In this document: in pieces, positions 1-10,825 of the stretch | Layout of the letters: each line of letters begins with the position of its first letter | Position numbering within the stretch: position 1 is the stretch's first letter | DNA from: Knoxdaviesia capensis | Taxonomy: Eukaryota; Ascomycota; Sordariomycetes; Microascales; Gondwanamycetaceae | Reading direction: 5' to 3' | Assembly: GCA_001510575.1 (NCBI GenBank) | Contig: LNGK01000003.1 | Location: forward strand, 673,755 to 737,754 | Length of the DNA: 64,000 nt | Notes under the pieces: generated by a model | Told to the model about the DNA's origin: nothing | Database searches by the model: none | What the model saw: the letters and a program-made list of their open reading frames with translations, nothing else | Made by a program: the position numbers and the translations under genes

Positions 1-210
1 GAATAAAGACACCCACTATAACCACCCACTAGAAAGATGTCACCCACTATAACCACCCACTGGAATAAAGACACCCACTATAACCACCCACTAGAAAGAT
101 GTCACCCACTATAACCACCCACTAGAAAGATGTAGCCCACTATAACTACCCACTAAAATAAAGACACCCACTGTAGCCGCCCACTAAAATGAAGGGACCC
201 ACTATATATC
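1..210. repeat. 31-bp tandem repeat, about 6.5 copies
   Basis: Roughly 31-bp units run head to tail from the first base. Each ends in a CACCCACTATAACCACCCACT-like core and begins with alternating AATAAAGA or GAAAGATG blocks. Copies diverge slightly after about position 120 and fade out near 210. The array is cut by the window edge, so its full length is unknown. There are no unique spacers, which excludes a CRISPR array. It could be a subterminal or transposon-associated minisatellite. Confidence 0.9.
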
Positions 211-553
211 GGCTACGTACAGCGTACCTACCACTACAATTCCTATACTTATATGGTTTTATGGCCGAAAAAAAATCAGAAAAAATAAAAAAAACCGTCA
301 TAGCATAGATATAATATATATGATATTAATACTATAACTATCTTCTTAATCCCGATTATAGCTAGCAAGATAGACCTCTACTATTAGCTTATATCTCTTC
401 TTTTTGACTATCTTGACCACTTTATTGACAGTATATAGAACCATTACTATAGTTATTAGTCTTATAACCCATATGAATCCACGGTATTGACGGACCCGAT
501 GAGCCAAGATGTATGCTGAAATCATGTACCAGTAGTGGGACAACCACCTCGGC
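211..553. other. AT-rich non-coding stretch
   Basis: Very AT-rich DNA follows the tandem repeat. A 69-codon minus-strand reading frame at 346-555 is rich in I/V/K/Y, matches nothing I recognise, and may be a decayed repeat remnant. No gene is supported. Confidence 0.6.
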
Positions 554-900
554 ATGTGGACGCCGGCAACGACAACACTGCAGTGGCGAGCCCTCTATCA
601 CGCCGGGGAAACTTGCTACACCATTCTCGAATTACACCTTCAAGGAAGCGCACAGGAGCCACGCCAAGCTGAGCAAGGCTGCTTATCCCGCGTCCTCACA
701 TTACTTCGCTCAGGCAAGATCGGGCTCCGTAGGTGGCTTCATATCACTGGTAAGGTGCAATCACCCACGTGCCAGTAGGAACCCAGCTACGAAACTGCAG
801 AACACGTCACAATGGTGTTCCGGAAGACCGCACTCCCTCGTAAGCCGTAGGGGGAACCGCATCTGCCCGCGGGATTGGCTCGTGGCCGAACGATAGAAAC
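554..900 (+). pseudogene. Degenerate C-terminal end of a Tad-like LINE polyprotein
   Basis: Two overlapping plus-strand frames together give the hallmark C-terminal end of fungal non-LTR retrotransposon polyproteins. One frame reads HAKLSKA; after a shift the other reads LLRSGKIGLRRWLH, GKVQSPTCQ, then a stop, then a stretch resembling ETAEHV. In intact elements this is the segment after the RT and RNase H domains, with a Cys-rich motif. At least one frameshift and one in-frame stop are visible and the conserved CxC is damaged, so this is a dead fragment. The element would have read left to right, with its body lying before the window start or deleted. The family assignment comes from motif memory, not from a search. 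Confidence 0.6.
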
Positions 901-1728
901 ACGGCACGCAGCCCAGCAAGCCAATCGGGCCGGCTCCGGATATTCTTCTACGCTATAAGACTTCAGGATGATACCCTAGAGACCGCAACCATCCGCCTGT
1001 CTTTAGCCTCTCGGACGCCCGCAAAAGCACCCGCATGTAAGTCCATATTGCGAGAGAGAACCGAAGACTCTCTGCTAACTTCTCACCATGGGATGGTCCC
1101 AGGACGATTAGTGTCATATTGAGGTTCTGCGCCGCTGCTCAAGCAAGTCTGGCCTCGTACCATGATAGACCATTGGGAGCCGTCCGGACCATAGAATCGA
1201 CCTCCTTAGGCCTCGTGCCTTATCTCCTTCGGAGGGCAATCACCAGGTCTCGGTCCCATACCGTGCCCACAGGTGGATATCCTCAGAGAGTGTGACATCC
1301 CCGTATTAAATGATGCTCTGTCCTGCTGGTGAGGATGTATTCTAGGTCTAATGGTATATCCAAGTTGCCCCGGGCACACACAAGTGAGGACTATACGTTT
1401 GCTTGCTACAAACTCAAACTCGCGTTTAGAGTAATAGCGAGCGCTTAGCACATATACGTTTTCTTTTTACTGTTTTCTGTCTTTTTCTACTTTCTGTTCA
1501 GTCGGCAAGTACCTGCTCGTTTGGTGGGGTTGCTTTACTGAACTTGCCAAAGACCCAAGATGATGCCGTCCGGAATAGAGTAGAAAGGCGCCAAAGAAAA
1601 GTCAACGGCGACGGGAGAATGGAGATTCCGCAGCCTCGACGCACATTAGCTTGTAAGCCGTGACATCGTCCTTTGAGAGTTGATGTACGGAATGAGCAAT
1701 ACCAGTGAGTACGACTGTTGCCCGACCT
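901..1728. other. Retroelement-flanking unique or decayed sequence
   Basis: This lies between two LINE fragments in opposite orientation. Only short reading frames occur in any frame. The plus strand may hold the tail and 3' UTR of the left fragment. No independent gene is supported. Confidence 0.5.
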
Positions 1729-2360
1729 TTAGAAGGTCACGCCCAGTGTCAGGCCGGCCCAGACGTGGTTAATCGTGGAGGTCTCTGTGTCCGCTTCATT
1801 CCCCCGCGGCTCTACAAGTGCTTTCCCGGAAGGGGTCGGCAGTACCATGTTGAGGCGGTTGGGCAGGCGGCGTAGCGTTCTTCGTTGCATTGTTTCCCTT
1901 CCGTATCGGTCCAACGTTGGGTCGTGTGCGTTCGTGTCTCGGACTACGACATGCCTTCCCTCGCCTGGGGGCACTGTCTCGAACGGTGTGATCCATGGTC
2001 GTCCGGTCTTTGGTGTTGGGCTGTACACGCCGGTGACGTGTATCTGTCGGCTGGTCTGTTTGGCTACAGCGACAGCTGCACGCAATCATCGCCCATTTGG
2101 ACCTCGTACTCGCTTTCTGGAATGATCTTTCCAGCGTAGGTGGCGCACCGCCCTCCGCCCCAGAATGTGGTCGCGACCATGTCTTCCTCGGTCACTGTCC
2201 TCATCGTAAAGAGCCGGTAGCTCGGCTCTTCCGGTGTCACGACCGGGTCGGCGTTCGGAGTCGAGAAGTGCCTTTTCCCTAGTGCCGCTGCCTTGTCGTC
2301 GTGGGTGGTTGGCGGCAGCCTTGGTGGTTCGGTCCGGCTGTGGCTTCGTAGCGCGCCCAC
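1729..2360 (-). pseudogene. Degenerate APE-type endonuclease domain of a Tad-like LINE
   Basis: Read on the minus strand, the 2064-2360 frame gives GRCATYAGKIIPESEYEV and MGDDCVQLSL. After a frameshift near 2070-2085 the 1729-2085 frame continues with IHVTGVYSPTPK, GRHVVVRDTNAHDPTLDRYG and STINHVWAGL. This is the order of an exonuclease-endonuclease-phosphatase domain in fungal LINE polyproteins (GxRVATYV..., NVYxPPP, VVxGDFNAHxPxWD, STIDLxWAS). The catalytic GDFN block has become RDTN, and the two halves are out of frame, so the copy is inactive. No reverse transcriptase follows; the RT part is missing or lost. Confidence 0.75.
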
Positions 2361-4429
2361 TTCTCGGTCATACAGAAATATACGTAGCTCTACTCGGTGC
2401 CGCGTATATAAATGGCATCCGTAACGCCGTCGAGCAGTACCGGAGGCGACGCTTCTGGACCTTGCGAGCTTCTAAGACTGTGTCCTCGTTCTAGCTAGCA
2501 CTTACGAGATCATTAATCATATCATTTCGTGAATCGTTCACCGTAGTTAATGGTGAAGGACTGGGCAGGCTCCGACCACTTAGCAAAAGCATGCCTGACC
2601 CTAATGAGACTTACACTCCCCCCTAGCCTATGCGACCATCTCCCCCGAAGTATAGAGCTTGTTTCTGCCGCATCTAATTGCGGCAATCTCACGATGAACC
2701 TCACTACAGTCAGTGCCATCCTCAGATTGCGTGGTTGTATCCGAGTCTGGGCGGTACGACTCTTCTGAGTCTACGCAATCTGTTCTTCATTTCTTCACCC
2801 CGGTCGTCATACTGTATCAGGATATCAGGAAGGGTATGTGAGAGTAATCAAAGACGTGCTGATCGTGGAAGGAAAAGTAGATGTATTTTGAAGGAAGAAA
2901 TTCTCACTTTACATCTAGGATGATGTCTGCCTGATGACCTACAGATTAGACCTAACCAACCAGGCATGGTTCTGCATAGTGACTGCATCCACCCACACTA
3001 GAACCTTCCCTGACCCATTCCACTAGAAATCTCAGAATATTCATCATCCTAAAATACTTGTCGAAGCTTCTATGGAAATGAAAAATGGAAGCTGATGAGA
3101 AAATTTGAGCAAGAAGGGATATAATCTTAATCGGGCTTAGAATTTTGAAGCTATTTGCTTATCGATGGAGAAAGGGAAGACACGAATCGAAGTTTCTCGT
3201 GTTGGCTGACTTGACCAGCTGCATCCGTTACTGGCAGTCTTAAGCTTGTGGAACCGGGCTCACTGGGCATCAAACTGCCGACCTGGCTGTGGGTTGAATA
3301 CACACTCAAGGGGCTTCACCTGTTGAAGGGCATTGATCATAATGCTCATTTCCCGGCATCTGTGAGATAGCTGATCTTGGGGTCGATGAAGGATGACAAT
3401 CTTTCGTGCAGGGCTGCTTATTTTTGCCCAAACCACCGGGCGGCCGTGGCTATTTCGTGCATCTGGTCGGACATATGCCTGCTGGTAATGGGACTGCGTG
3501 GCTATCTCATTCAACTTCATCAGTCTGTAGGTGCTGCGAGTGGCTGGACAACATGAAGGGAAAGAGAATGTGCGTTCTGTTTAGATTCAAGTTTGCACGC
3601 CCAGTTCGAAGGCCCATACTTCTGTCAGTCTGTGTTAGTTGACTGGGCCCAATTGACAGGTTCGATTTGTGGGGCGGGCGGGTTAGGCGGGACGGGACGG
3701 GCCGGGAAGGATTCGATAACTGGTATTTAAACTAGTGGGCCCAGTGTGGACCTGTGTTCCTGACTTAAATGTTAGAGATAAGAATCGTATCTAATGTTTG
3801 TGATATGCATGCGTTTGCCTAGGAGAATTACATTCTCCTTAGTATTTCAAGTTGAAAGAGCATGTGACTCTATGATAGTTGGCATGGTAGGATATGATAG
3901 AAAATCAACATATCCTATATCCTCTACAGAGCCTACGCGTTCCTTTAAATATGTCAATAGAGATAAGAACAATTTCCCTCTAATGTAGATAACCTCATTT
4001 TATGTATTGAAGGCTTAGGGCTTTTCTACGGTCTTAATAGTCGTGCCTTCCTATTTTATATATCACGACCGCACAACTTCTTACTAAAATAAAAATAAAA
4101 ATCAGGATAAGCCAAAGACATCCTTTATTTCTCTCTGGACCAAAATCTCTTGATTTTTCGTGCTTATACTCTGCCTTCAACTCCTTTCTCTTCGTTTAAA
4201 CCCTTCCTATCTATACTCTCCTTCTACCCCCCTTTTTTCTTTTTCAATAACTTTCATCCAAGTTCCCTGACCTAGTCATAAGATAAAACTCGGAGTAGTC
4301 AAAGCCTTCTGAGGTAAGTCATATATATACCAACTTACAAACACATCTTAATTAAGCTTTGCCCGTTACGTTTGTTCTCTAATACTGACAGGATATCTGC
4401 ACTAGACTAGACAGTTAACATTGGCTACT
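2361..4429. other. Gene-poor repeat-flank region and leader of the first gene
   Basis: Only short unsupported reading frames are present. AT content rises from about 2500, with a G-rich patch at 3671-3706. A pyrimidine-rich stretch at about 4130-4260 with a TATATATA run near 4322 is plausible promoter and leader sequence for the gene starting at 4430. Confidence 0.6.
3671..3706 (+). repeat. G-rich tract with G-quadruplex-forming pattern
   Basis: Seven runs of three or four G separated by 1-7 nt loops, containing GGGAC direct repeats. This fits the usual G3+N1-7 four-run pattern. Its location in a repeat-rich edge region is the only context. Confidence 0.6.
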
Positions 4430-7226
4430 ATGGATTTCTTTGAGGAACCCAGTAGCAATACTGGCCTTCCCCATGCATATACCACGGGCGCTCTCCGATC
4501 TCGTCAGAGTCCGATCACCACCGCGAACCAAGATACCGGCGTATTCTCCTTCGACCGACCGCGGGGAATCTCCGTGAAGCTTTACGAGGAACTCAACACC
4601 ACGAGCCGAACTGATCGTATCGTTAAGCTTCTTCTTCCCTATCTGCAACAGGACCAAGATCTTTTCAGAGCTATCGAAACGCCTGCCGAACAGGCCCAGT
4701 CAATTCTGACCAAGCATGAATGCTGTAATGCCATACCGGAGGCTGAGCTGCCCCTGATTTGGGGACGCATGTCTGGTCGCTACCAGCTGACCGATGCTCT
4801 GTTCCTCCGCACCGCCCTCGATATCATCATGGAGGTGGACATCGAATCTCCCTCGTTCCTGGATGTAAACTTCCAACAACTTCTGGAAATCTTGGATGTC
4901 ATTGAGGCTGCTGAATTCTTTCGCCGCAGTGCTTACAACCAGATTACTCAAGATATCATCGACGCCCACGCTGACACGGCGAATTTCACCGAGATGTTGG
5001 AGGCTTTGGCCTTTCTCAATGATGTCTGTCTGGATATCTTTCCACGCATCGATTGGAGTCTGCGCACATTTGTGAGTTTATTTAACAATGGACACACGCT
5101 GTGGGGGGAGGGACTGGGCTAGGAAGAAACGAAATGGGATATCACTAACCATGGGCGGAGATGATAATGGAAATAGATTGCGATTTGTGCCCTTCGATGC
5201 TTCGACCCTGATCATTACGGATACGAGGCCCACATCCTCACTGCCATCGACGTCCTGCTCCCGTCATACCGATCAACTCTCGACGAGCCGAGAGGTGAGC
5301 GTCAACGGAAGCGTCTGACTGAGTCTCTCAGAGAGACTCGGTTAAACATAGTTCAGCACTTCCTCGGTCGATACTCGGAGAACCATGTCGATGGCCCCAC
5401 TGGAGTGGCTGACTTGCTCAAAAACACGCACGCCGAATTCTCCCGGGCTGTCAGCAGCCTGAAGGAAGATCTTATGCACTGGAATGAAATGGATCTGAAG
5501 ATGGGCGAACTTGTGCTCCAAGTCATGTACGACATTGGCACTTCAGCTGATTTCGGTCTCAACATCGTTTCGGTGCGACCGATTCTGGACGGTTCTTCTG
5601 AAGAAGGACATGACCTTCCACAGAGCGATGGAGAACCTACCAGCGGCGGTAGTGGCCGGGTCAAGGCCGTGGTATCAAAGGCCATCAAGACCTCTTCCGA
5701 GTCGATCGCGAAGACAACCGAGAAACTCACGCGCAGTGTCAAGTCCCATGCTGAAAAGATCAAGAGCCACAAGGTCACCCGGATGATGATCAAGCAGGTG
5801 ACAATCACTCGCTCCAAGCTGGCCACCCAGAAAAAGGCAGCGAAGACTGCCCGGGATGTTTCAGGCGGTACCGAGGCCACGCGAAGAATCGAGGCCAAGA
5901 AACGACTTGGCGCCGGCTATTTCAAACTTGTCCATCGAGTGAAGACAGGATTCAAGAAGTCAGTTAAGGGTAAGGGGGATTATGGCCATATCCCAGATAC
6001 TCCTATGCTGGAAAACTCGGTGGCAGTGGAAGTTGTACCGACCACGACTCCTACTCCGGCCGAGGTCCCAGAAACTTCGGTAACTTCACCCCTCTTGAGA
6101 CCTGATGCCGATCACTTGGCATCTCCTGAGCCTGTCCACTCCGATTCAGTCGGCCCGGAGTCCCCTATCCGCCTCCGCTTCGTCGTGGTTGATCCTCCCG
6201 TGCCCACAACCATGCTTCCGGCCCTCGGTTCCCATCTGACACTGGCCGATTTCCGTCGGCGATACCGGACCACCAATCTGGGCAACAAGCTCATTCGAAA
6301 GTTCAACCGCAGAACCATGAAAGACCGGATCTCGGATCCCAAAATGCCAATGGAGATTCGCCTCTGCTTCTCTGATGGTGAGACTGTGGCCTCTGTGGTG
6401 TCTGGGTCCTTGATCGGCACTATTCCCGCCAAAAGCCCCACGTGCTATGCAATGCCAACCCGACTTACCGCAAGCGAGCTTGTGATCATGCGGCTGGACG
6501 GTGAAGCTTTTCATGCCCATCGTCGCGAGAACTTTGCAGTCCAGTTGCAGCGAATGACCGCCGCTGCCCGCAAGCTCCAACTGGACGAGGTCATGCACCT
6601 CCAGCAGGTGCTGGAGCACCGCCAGGCTCGCCTCCCGGAGTTCATGCGGCACCAAGACCCGGTCAACGTGCGGTCCGATCGGATGCAGCTGCCTGTCAAT
6701 ATTCCGGCTAGCCCGCTGCTGAACCACAGTGACACGTGGATTGCGCGTTCCCTTTCTAGCGCTGGCGGGCTCGATACGCAGTACCCGGCATCTCCGCTTG
6801 TGGCCACCGGCGGGCTCCTGCATGGCTCTATGCCAGCCCGACGAGCCCTGACATTGGATGATATCCCCGCTCGCGAGTCGTCCATTGAATTTCAATCCCC
6901 GGTAATGGCTTCGTCTTCGCGCCAGGAGGACGGCGGCTTTGGTAAGCTTGAGCGATGCGCTCCCCTCCCAATTCCTTCTTCTGCTTCTTCCTGGATTTAA
7001 ACATTTGAGAAATGGTCTCTAACAGGCATTTGTTTGATGATGATTGATAGTATTCCCTTCTGCCGATATGCCGAACACGACCACTCAGGTCAGCGTTGCG
7101 ACCAATCGATTTTACAACCTCAGCTCAGAGATGAGTGAGCATGACGGTGGTTCAATAGTTGTCGACTACTATGAAGACATCCCGTATCCGCTACTGAGTT
7201 CCCGGCGGTCATCCATTGACCAGTGA
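4430..7226 (+). CDS. Unknown protein, 860 aa, three exons
   Basis: I do not recognise this family. Predicted exons are 4430-5071, 5177-6941 and 7051-7226. Intron 1 (GTGAGT...ATAG, with CACTAACC as branch) is phase 0; intron 2 (GTAAGC...GATAG, branch CTAACAG) is phase 1. An alternative is reading through the second donor to a TAA at 7000. The in-frame ATG at 4430 is the first start. The N-terminal ~330 residues look helical and globular. Residues ~330-480 are basic and K/S/T-rich, the middle is P/T-rich, then a second compact block (FVVVDPPVP through HRRENFAVQL) is followed by a disordered S/P-rich region and an acidic tail (EHDGGSIVVDYYED). No signal peptide or membrane segment is evident. 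It lies next to retroelement debris and upstream of another unknown gene on the same strand. Confidence 0.7.
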
Positions 7227-7861
7227 CCATCCTCCCCTTTTATAGCCACTGGTTGAAGAACAGAGCCAAGGACCTGGAGACCAGTAGGGTGAGATATTGG
7301 GGTAGCCTAACCTTTTAGGTTTCGACTTTAAGGTCTAAGTGAGGATACCGAGCATCATAACCAGAAAGCCATTGTTGGTATGAGATTATGCTGCAAACAC
7401 TCCCCTTCCTTAAGAAGAAGAGGGAAGTACTGGTACCATGTGATACATATGCTTCCAGTGCTTCATTTCGTTTCATTAGATATTATTCAGTCTTCTATCT
7501 TTGCGTCACGATGGATAGCACTTGTAGCTCACCCTCGCCTATTTCAGCGGGCTATTGCTTTTATTTTCTCTTATTCCCCTTCTGTTTTCATTTTCCACTC
7601 TACATCTTCTTTTCTCTCCCTCTGTCAACTGCTACTTTATCTGGGGCATTGCCTGTCATCTGCCTTGCCTTCCATATTCAACTGCTTTTGTGTGCCTTTT
7701 CTTATCTTCTTGAAATAGCACCAGAAAGGTATTGTGACCACTTTACAGACTCCTTCTATGCCATCCATTAATCATCCCTTAGCATGATGGACCTCTAACT
7801 CGCTGCTACTGTCGCCTTTACTATAGGAAAAGCAAATCAGAGGACCTTCACAATTGCTCTA
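7227..7861. promoter_or_regulatory. Intergenic spacer with pyrimidine-rich leader
   Basis: A pyrimidine-rich stretch at about 7540-7700 (plus strand) precedes the next start codon at 7862, as it does before several other genes here. Short frames at 7380-7771 are by-products of this base composition. No separate gene is supported. Confidence 0.5.
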
Positions 7862-10825
7862 ATGGCTCCGGCCCCAACCCCGGGTTCAACCACCGACCGG
7901 CCTGGCTGCCGAACCGAGGACCCCCCCGAAAACGGGTCCAACATCACCGCCCAGGCACTCATTGCATCGAACTCGCGCGAGATCCTGGCCCAGTTCCGTA
8001 CTGTGGCCAACATGATCGAGGAACTCATGCCCGAAGGCCCAGCTAGAAACGCGATCATCGGACCAGCTACTCGAGCTGCCGGCTACAGCAACAGACAGGC
8101 TTACGCGTTTGACCAGGCAGCTGATGGGGATAACTCAGGAAATACCCAGCAACGTGTCTGTGCCACCATTGCGACCGAAAAGAACCCGAATTGCAGCATC
8201 AACGCCACCAACCTGGACGAGGATGGTCATGTCGGCAGCAATGGCATCTTGTCTGTTTACCCGGCCAATCTTCGGAACTTCAGCTCGGCCGGTTCAACGG
8301 CCATTGAAAACAATATTGACATGCTCAAGATATGTGGCAATCAGTATCACAGAAACCCTAATCCTCATCATCCGAACAATTTCCTTGGGGGAGAATTATC
8401 AGATATTGATAAACAACAACAACAAAAACAACACCAACAGCACCAACAGCAGCAACAAAACCTTAGTATTAAGGTCCACATCAATCTGCAGCCTGACGGT
8501 CTATTTGTTTCTTCTCCCCTCATCCCTCCTTACCATCCTCTTTTTCCTCCTTTCACCTCCACTTTTGGTGTTACCCAATCACTTCGTGAACAAGAAAGCT
8601 TTACCGAAATCGTACCGCCACGATCCCTTTGGCCTACTGATCAGGCCTCCTGTCTTGATAAAAGACCTTTTCCTACTCCGGTAACTAGAACTCTAGTTAC
8701 ATCGTCACCTTTGACCCCCGAAATGGTATGCTTCCACCTACATGATGATTGGAATATGCTTGGTACAACTACTAATGGAGGTGTCTGGGGTTTCTTGGTA
8801 TGATAGGGAACCCCGGTGCCTAATTACGAGATGATGGCTACTCCAGACATGCCTGGCACCAAAACTGCCTCTATCATGGGCGTTGATGAGAATTCCATTG
8901 ACGCGGCCACGGCCACCCCCAAATACGCCTCGGTGAATGCTGGAGGCCCTGAGAACGTCTCAACCCCGACCCCGACCACCAAGACCACCACCAGTCCTGT
9001 TGGATTTAGCCCCATCGCCACCATCATTGACCTTGCTCCTGTTCCTGCCCAAGTGGATGGAACAACCACCACTGGCGAGGCTGGCCCGCGGGCCAAGTTG
9101 CCGCATACCCGGAAGATGGCGCATATTGCCGGTCTCATCGAGTCTCCCACCTTTTCCGGTACCAACGACCCTCAGGTTGAGGTGGCCTCTCCTCTAACTG
9201 GCCATACCGACTTCCACATGGGAGGTGCCAGTGTCTCGTCGGCTCGGGCCACGCAGGGCTAGAAGCCTCGGTCTCCCCAGACTCGACACATGGGCTATGG
9301 CGAAGATGTCTATCTTCCTCCCGTGACTCCCACTCGTTCCTCCAACCACCAACCGTATGGCTATTCCCGCCACGGAAGCCGCATCTTTGCCCCTTCTTCC
9401 GGCATTATGGAATCGCGCCTGGAGGCCAACGACGGCACGGACCGATCGGGCGTTGGGCTGATGCCGATTGGGTTTTTCAACCAGCCACGGGCTCAGATGT
9501 CCCCGCCTCACTCCGAGGTGACCGGCTTGCTCGGCAGCCCGTTTGGGCCTTGCCCGCTTGGCTTCGACTACGAAGGCGAGAGAATCCGCGACCGGACCCC
9601 GGTGGATCGTCCTCTTCGTCGTGTCAGTCCGGCCGTCCTCATCACCCAGGCTGGTGAGTCCGCTGGAGCGCACAGCCGCCGCCGCCCGGCTGAGCAGGAC
9701 GCCGCTGCTCCTCAGCGTACTGGCTCCAGCTTTTCCACTCCGATTGCTGCTAGCTACAACACTCTGGGAGGATCCACCCATGGTAGTGGAGGCGGTGGTG
9801 CACAGTCACCCCTGTCGTCTATGAGCACGCGCTACGTGTTTCCCGGCCTGCACCAGCAGCTTCCGTCGGGCTCTCTTCCGGAGTCAATGGCCAACCCCCG
9901 CAAGGCTCCTATGCCGCCGTCACCCGGATCCCCCCGCAGCCCCGCCACCCCGAAGGCATCTGGCCACCATGATGGGCGACCCAATTCCGCCACCGTGGGC
10001 GGCGACAGTTCTGATGCCCCGGCCACCAAGCCCGTTCTCACTGCTGTGGCTGCCCGTGACACCAGCACGCGGATGGCTTCCTGCCCGGAAGCGCTTCTGT
10101 CGCCCCGTACGGCAGACGGCGAGAAGTCGGTGTTCGAGACAACCCCGCCCCGCCGCAACTGGAAGGCGGCCGTGGCGTCGGCTCTGGGAAACAGCCTGCG
10201 TCGCATGCAAGGGCATGAGCGCCGGGATGTTCGGGATGCGGGAGGTGTGGCTGCTGATGTGGCTGAGAAGGTGAAGGGCTTGAACAGTGTGCACAGTGTC
10301 AAGCCCAACACGGCCGCCCGGCCGTCCGACCAGGGTCCGCCGGTCAAGACGGGTGAAAGTCATCCCGACACGCAGCGTGCTAGAAAGACGGTGTCTGGCA
10401 CTGTGGCCACAACCGCGTCCAGCGGAACTACCCCCACGACCACCGCGGTTGCTGCCCCTGCCACCGCTACCATGGGACATTCCAACGCGGTCGACAAAAT
10501 TTTAAAAGCCAGTAACTGGCAGGCCGGCCTGACCCAGGGTGTGTTTGTTCCTGGCTCTGACATCCAGATGGCCCAAATTCAGCTGCCCCAGAGCCATTTT
10601 GGGCATGGGTACTTTGTTTACCTGACCTCAACTGGTGACATTGTTGCCATCCCGCGCCGCTCAGCCCAGCCTGGATCTCCCAACCGCCCCGTGGGAGGTC
10701 GTCTGGTTGTGGTCGATGCTCCGGCAGCTCCGCCTGCGCAGACTGCGGCCGTACTGCGTCGTCGTCGCACAATTGAACATCTTCGCCGAACCTTTTTCGG
10801 GGATGCTGACCGCAAGGCCAAGTAG
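7862..10825 (+). CDS. Unknown S/T/P-rich protein with polyQ tract; in-frame TAG at 9260
   Basis: I do not recognise this family. Three open stretches (7862-8800, 8807-9259, 9263-10825) lie in one frame. The first break (TGA TAG at 8801-8806) is explained by an 81-nt phase-0 intron 8726-8806, with GTATGC donor, a CTAAT-like branch and GATAG acceptor. The second break is a single TAG at 9260-9262. It could be the acceptor of an 87-nt intron 9176-9262 (non-canonical GTTGAG donor, CTAAC near 9195), a true stop, or a nonsense mutation. Spliced throughout, the product is about 931 aa. Visible features are a Q/H-rich run around residues 187-200, long P/T/S/A-rich disorder, and a short conserved-looking C-terminus (SHFGHGYFVYLTSTGDIVAIPRRS, then a basic RRRR tail). 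Exon 1 downstream of the Q run is pyrimidine-rich and may hold a further intron. Confidence 0.6.
8417..8459 (+). repeat. CAA/CAG polyglutamine-coding tract
   Basis: An imperfect CAA/CAG/CAC run encodes a Q-rich stretch with interspersed K and H in the first exon of the unknown gene at 7862. It is a likely site of length variation. Confidence 0.8.

Noticed and set aside
1..210. CRISPR-like array
   Set aside because: Units abut without unique spacers and the genome is clearly eukaryotic.
3650..3690. tRNA B-box-like GGTTCGATTTG
   Set aside because: No matching A-box or acceptor-stem pairing could be drawn around it; the same applies to GGTTCGATCT near 58210.
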